DNA of 8,361 bases, from the NCBI GenBank assembly GCA_023392795.1, contig JAEWNJ010000047.1:1-8361 (forward strand), written 5' to 3'. Source of the stretch: Candidatus Cloacimonadota bacterium. Lineage in GTDB: Bacteria > Cloacimonadota > Cloacimonadia > Cloacimonadales > Cloacimonadaceae. Made by a program: the position numbers and the translations under genes. Position 1 is the stretch's first letter. Each line of letters opens with the position of its first letter. This document shows positions 6,549 to 8,361 of this stretch, in pieces. The notes beneath the pieces were generated by a model. That model made no database searches. It saw only the letters and a list, made by a program, of their open reading frames with translations, and was not told the origin of the DNA.

Positions 6549-7604
6549 ATGCTGGATAAAAACAAAGATGCAGCCCTAAAAACCGCAATGTCTCAATTGG
6601 AAAAGCGTTTCGGCGTAGGAACCCTGATGCGCCTGGGCGATAAACCCATCCAAACCGTTGATGTGATCCCCACTGGCGCTTTCAATCTGGATATCGCCCT
6701 GGGTATTGGGGGCATTCCCAAAGGCCGGATCATTGAGATCTACGGCGCTGAAGCCAGCGGTAAAACCACGCTTTCTCTGCACATCGCCGCAGAATGCCAG
6801 AAGCAGGGCGGAATCGTAGCCTTCATCGATGCCGAGCACGCCCTGGACGTGGCGTATGCCAAACGCCTCGGAGTGCAGACAGATAATATGCTTTTATCCC
6901 AACCCGATGGCGGCGAACAGGCCCTGGAAGTTGCCGAGACCCTCGTGCGCAGTTCCGCGGTTGACCTCATCATCGTGGATTCCGTGGCAGCGTTGGTTCC
7001 CCGTCAGGAAATCGAAGGTAATATGGGCGACAGCCATGTAGGCCTGCAAGCCCGTCTGATGAGTCAGGCTCTGCGCAAGCTTACCGCCATCGTCTCCAAA
7101 AGCAACACCGCGGTGGTATTCATCAATCAAACCCGTATGAAGATCGGCACTCCGGCCTTTGTGAATCCGGAAACCACCACCGGCGGCGTAGCACTGAAGT
7201 TCTATTCATCTCTCCGCCTTGAAGTTCGCTATGGCGGCGCCATCAAGGAAGGCAGCGGCGAACCGCAGGTGATCGGCGCCCGTACCAAGGTGAAAGTGGT
7301 AAAGAACAAGTTTGCGCCACCCTTCAAAACTGTGGAATTCCCCATCATCTTCGGACAGGGAATCTCTCACCTGGATATCATCCTGGATATGGCCAGCTTG
7401 CACGACATCGTAAAGAAATCGGGTTCATGGTACTCCTACAATGACAATAAACTGGGTCAGGGAGCGGATAAGACCAAGATCTATCTCACTGAAAATCCGC
7501 AACTTCTGGAAGAGATCGAAGCCAAACTGCGCGCCAAGATTACTCCCGATGAGTTCACTGAAGCGCCCACAGCCAATGAAGCTGAAGTACTGGACGAAGA
7601 ATGA
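6549..7604 (+). CDS. recA: RecA recombinase
   Basis: This 351-residue RecA is the ATP-dependent DNA strand-exchange protein and the usual SOS co-protease. Visible elements are the N-terminal oligomerisation helix (LDKNKDAALKTAMSQLEKRFG), Walker A GAEASGKTT at 66-74, the DAEHALD segment with the likely catalytic Glu at 96, Walker B IIVDS (141-145), loop L1 EIEGNMGDSHVGLQARLMSQ (154-173), NQTR (193-196) with Gln194 as allosteric switch, loop L2 leading to NPETTTGG (206-213), and a C-terminal domain with GSWYSYN and LGQG ending in an acidic tail. Length is standard. Two oddities: Walker A has Ala where most RecAs have Pro and Ser (usual GPESSGKTT), and L2 reads GTPAFVNPE instead of the near-universal GVMFGNPE, one residue longer. 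All catalytic residues I can place are present, so the protein should be functional. It is third in the operon, with recX overlapping its 3' end. Confidence 0.97.
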   Translation: MLDKNKDAALKTAMSQLEKRFGVGTLMRLGDKPIQTVDVIPTGAFNLDIALGIGGIPKGRIIEIYGAEASGKTTLSLHIAAECQKQGGIVAFIDAEHALDVAYAKRLGVQTDNMLLSQPDGGEQALEVAETLVRSSAVDLIIVDSVAALVPRQEIEGNMGDSHVGLQARLMSQALRKLTAIVSKSNTAVVFINQTRMKIGTPAFVNPETTTGGVALKFYSSLRLEVRYGGAIKEGSGEPQVIGARTKVKVVKNKFAPPFKTVEFPIIFGQGISHLDIILDMASLHDIVKKSGSWYSYNDNKLGQGADKTKIYLTENPQLLEEIEAKLRAKITPDEFTEAPTANEAEVLDEE

Positions 7605-8193
7605 CAAAAGCCGGGCCGCGTATGTGAGCCTGGACAATGAAATATGGGGGGTTCTGGATATCAGAACCCTCCGCTCTATGTACCCCTTTGCCTGTGAGCT
7701 GGACCTGGATGAAGCCCAGGAGCAGGAGATCATGAAGCTGCTGGAAAGCCGGGTGTGGTGGCTGCTGGGCGAGTATCAGGCCAAAGCGGAACATAGCGAA
7801 CAGCAATGCCGGGAGTACCTTACCCGCAAGGAGTTTCACCCCTCACTAATCCATAAAGCCATCACCATCGCCAAGGATAAGAAGTACATCGACGATGCCC
7901 GTTTTGCGGAAATCCTGATCCGCAGCCTGCTGGACCGGGGTAAGAGCAAACGCTATATCATCCAGAAGCTATTCACTCACAGAATCCCGGAAAGCCTCTA
8001 TCTACCGCTGCTCAGTGATGCCATCGATCCTGAGTACAGCAGAAATGCCCTGCGGGAGATGATCGAAAAACTTCGCCATCAATACCGGGAATTGCCGCCC
8101 TTCAAACAGAAGGAGAAGGTATTCGCCTCCTTGTATCGCAAGGGCTTTGATCTGGAAGATATCGCCGCCGCCTGGGATGCAGATCTCTCGTAG
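7576..8193 (+). CDS. recX: RecX regulatory protein
   Basis: This is a 205-residue RecX, a helical modulator that binds RecA filaments and usually restrains RecA activity. The N-terminal part (AAYVSLDNEIWGVLDIRTL, 14-32) matches the short beta-rich start of RecX proteins. Three three-helix repeats follow: about 74-116 with the signature KYIDDARFAEILIRSLLDRG (103-122), about 121-150, and about 158-200 ending in YRKGFDLEDIAAAW. The start is chosen at ATG 7576, 29 bases inside recA in another frame, because it retains the residues before the conserved start region. A GTG at 7624 is the alternative and would trim that region. Neither has an obvious Shine-Dalgarno sequence, so translation probably depends on coupling to recA. 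The frame stays open further upstream only because it runs inside recA. Direct linkage recA-recX is widespread and strengthens the call; overall sequence similarity to well-studied RecX proteins looks modest. Confidence 0.88.
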   Translation: MKLKYWTKNDKSRAAYVSLDNEIWGVLDIRTLRSMYPFACELDLDEAQEQEIMKLLESRVWWLLGEYQAKAEHSEQQCREYLTRKEFHPSLIHKAITIAKDKKYIDDARFAEILIRSLLDRGKSKRYIIQKLFTHRIPESLYLPLLSDAIDPEYSRNALREMIEKLRHQYRELPPFKQKEKVFASLYRKGFDLEDIAAAWDADLS

Positions 8194-8231
8194 TTCCGCG
8201 TAAAGCCATCCTACTCGGAATGATCCGCCAC

Positions 8232-8263
8232 AAAAAAAAGGAGCCCCATTTGGCTGGAGCTCC
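8232..8263 (-). terminator. Intrinsic terminator for the - strand gene, possibly weakly bidirectional
   Basis: Read on the - strand, GGAGCTCC pairs with GGGGCTCC as an 8-bp stem (one G-U wobble) around the loop AGCCAAAT (occupying 8240-8263), followed at once by eight T (8239-8232). This is a classic Rho-independent terminator. In the + direction the same stem carries a C-A mismatch and is followed by CTTGCTTTTG, so it would be a weaker stop for recX transcripts. It lies between the recX stop and the end of the - strand gene. Confidence 0.85.
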
Positions 8264-8285
8264 CTTGCTTTTGTATACGGGATGT

Positions 8286-8361
8286 TTAGAGGCTATGGTG
8301 TTTCTCGGCGATCAATGTTGCGAGATCGCTAAGTTCTTGTAAAGTAGGTTCCTTGGCTTCG
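8286..8361 (-). CDS. C-terminal end of an unidentified protein (partial)
   Basis: The last 24 codons plus stop of a - strand gene are visible. The frame reads EAKEPTLQELSDLA followed by TLIAEKHHSL and TAA (8286-8288), and its 5' part lies beyond the window edge. The amphipathic helical character (leucines alternating with charged residues) and the strong - strand terminator 23 bases after the stop support it as a real gene rather than a shadow. The visible piece is too short to assign a family, and I do not recognise it. It converges with the recA-recX operon. Confidence 0.65.
   Translation of the reverse strand, partial: EAKEPTLQELSDLATLIAEKHHSL

Noticed and set aside
1..8361. CRISPR arrays, tRNA or rRNA genes, insertion sequences, attachment sites
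   Set aside because: No regularly spaced repeats, cloverleaf-like sequence, rRNA-like sequence, transposase reading frame or terminal inverted repeats were seen; nearly all of the window is occupied by coding sequence.

Overview
The window carries two operons on the + strand and the tail of a gene on the - strand. GC content is moderate. The redox genes (an NAD-linked flavin subunit with extra ferredoxin domains and a GltD/NuoG fusion) suggest an anaerobic, fermentative or syntrophic bacterium. The layout and protein style resemble uncultured anaerobic lineages such as Cloacimonadota. That placement is an impression from family knowledge and was not tested.

Region 1 (1-5395) is a three-gene redox operon. 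It holds the 3' end of a NuoE/HydC-type [2Fe-2S] subunit, a complete HydB/NuoF-type FMN subunit with C-terminal 2x[4Fe-4S], and a 1093-residue fusion. The fusion joins a NuoG-like [2Fe-2S] domain, a GltD/NfnB-like FAD and NAD(P)H module, a Cys-rich linker, a 2x[4Fe-4S] ferredoxin domain, and a NuoG/FdhA-type [4Fe-4S] domain with a short, apparently molybdenum-free tail. No hydrogenase H-cluster motif and no formate-dehydrogenase active site is visible. The likeliest reading is a soluble, multi-cluster NAD(H)/NAD(P)H/ferredoxin oxidoreductase built on the HydBC-type core, possibly electron-bifurcating. The genes are tightly packed (a 4-nt ATGA overlap, then a 5-nt gap). The operon is followed by a GC-rich hairpin at 5402-5420.

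Region 2 (about 5440-8193) starts with a sigma70-like promoter. It holds a PF04008-type 'adenosine-specific kinase' family gene, thpR (RNA 2',3'-cyclic phosphodiesterase), recA and recX. These genes overlap or sit within 11 nt of each other, so they are probably cotranscribed. They join a nucleoside-binding protein, an RNA-end enzyme, the recombinase and its modulator. RecA has an unusual one-residue-longer L2 DNA-binding loop and an altered Walker A.

Region 3 (8194-8361) is a convergent junction. A hairpin with an 8-T run on the - strand terminates a - strand gene, of which only the last 24 codons are in the window.

The most interesting object is the GltD/NuoG fusion and the complex it implies. 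The RecA L2 change and the adenosine-kinase-family/recA operon are secondary points of interest.
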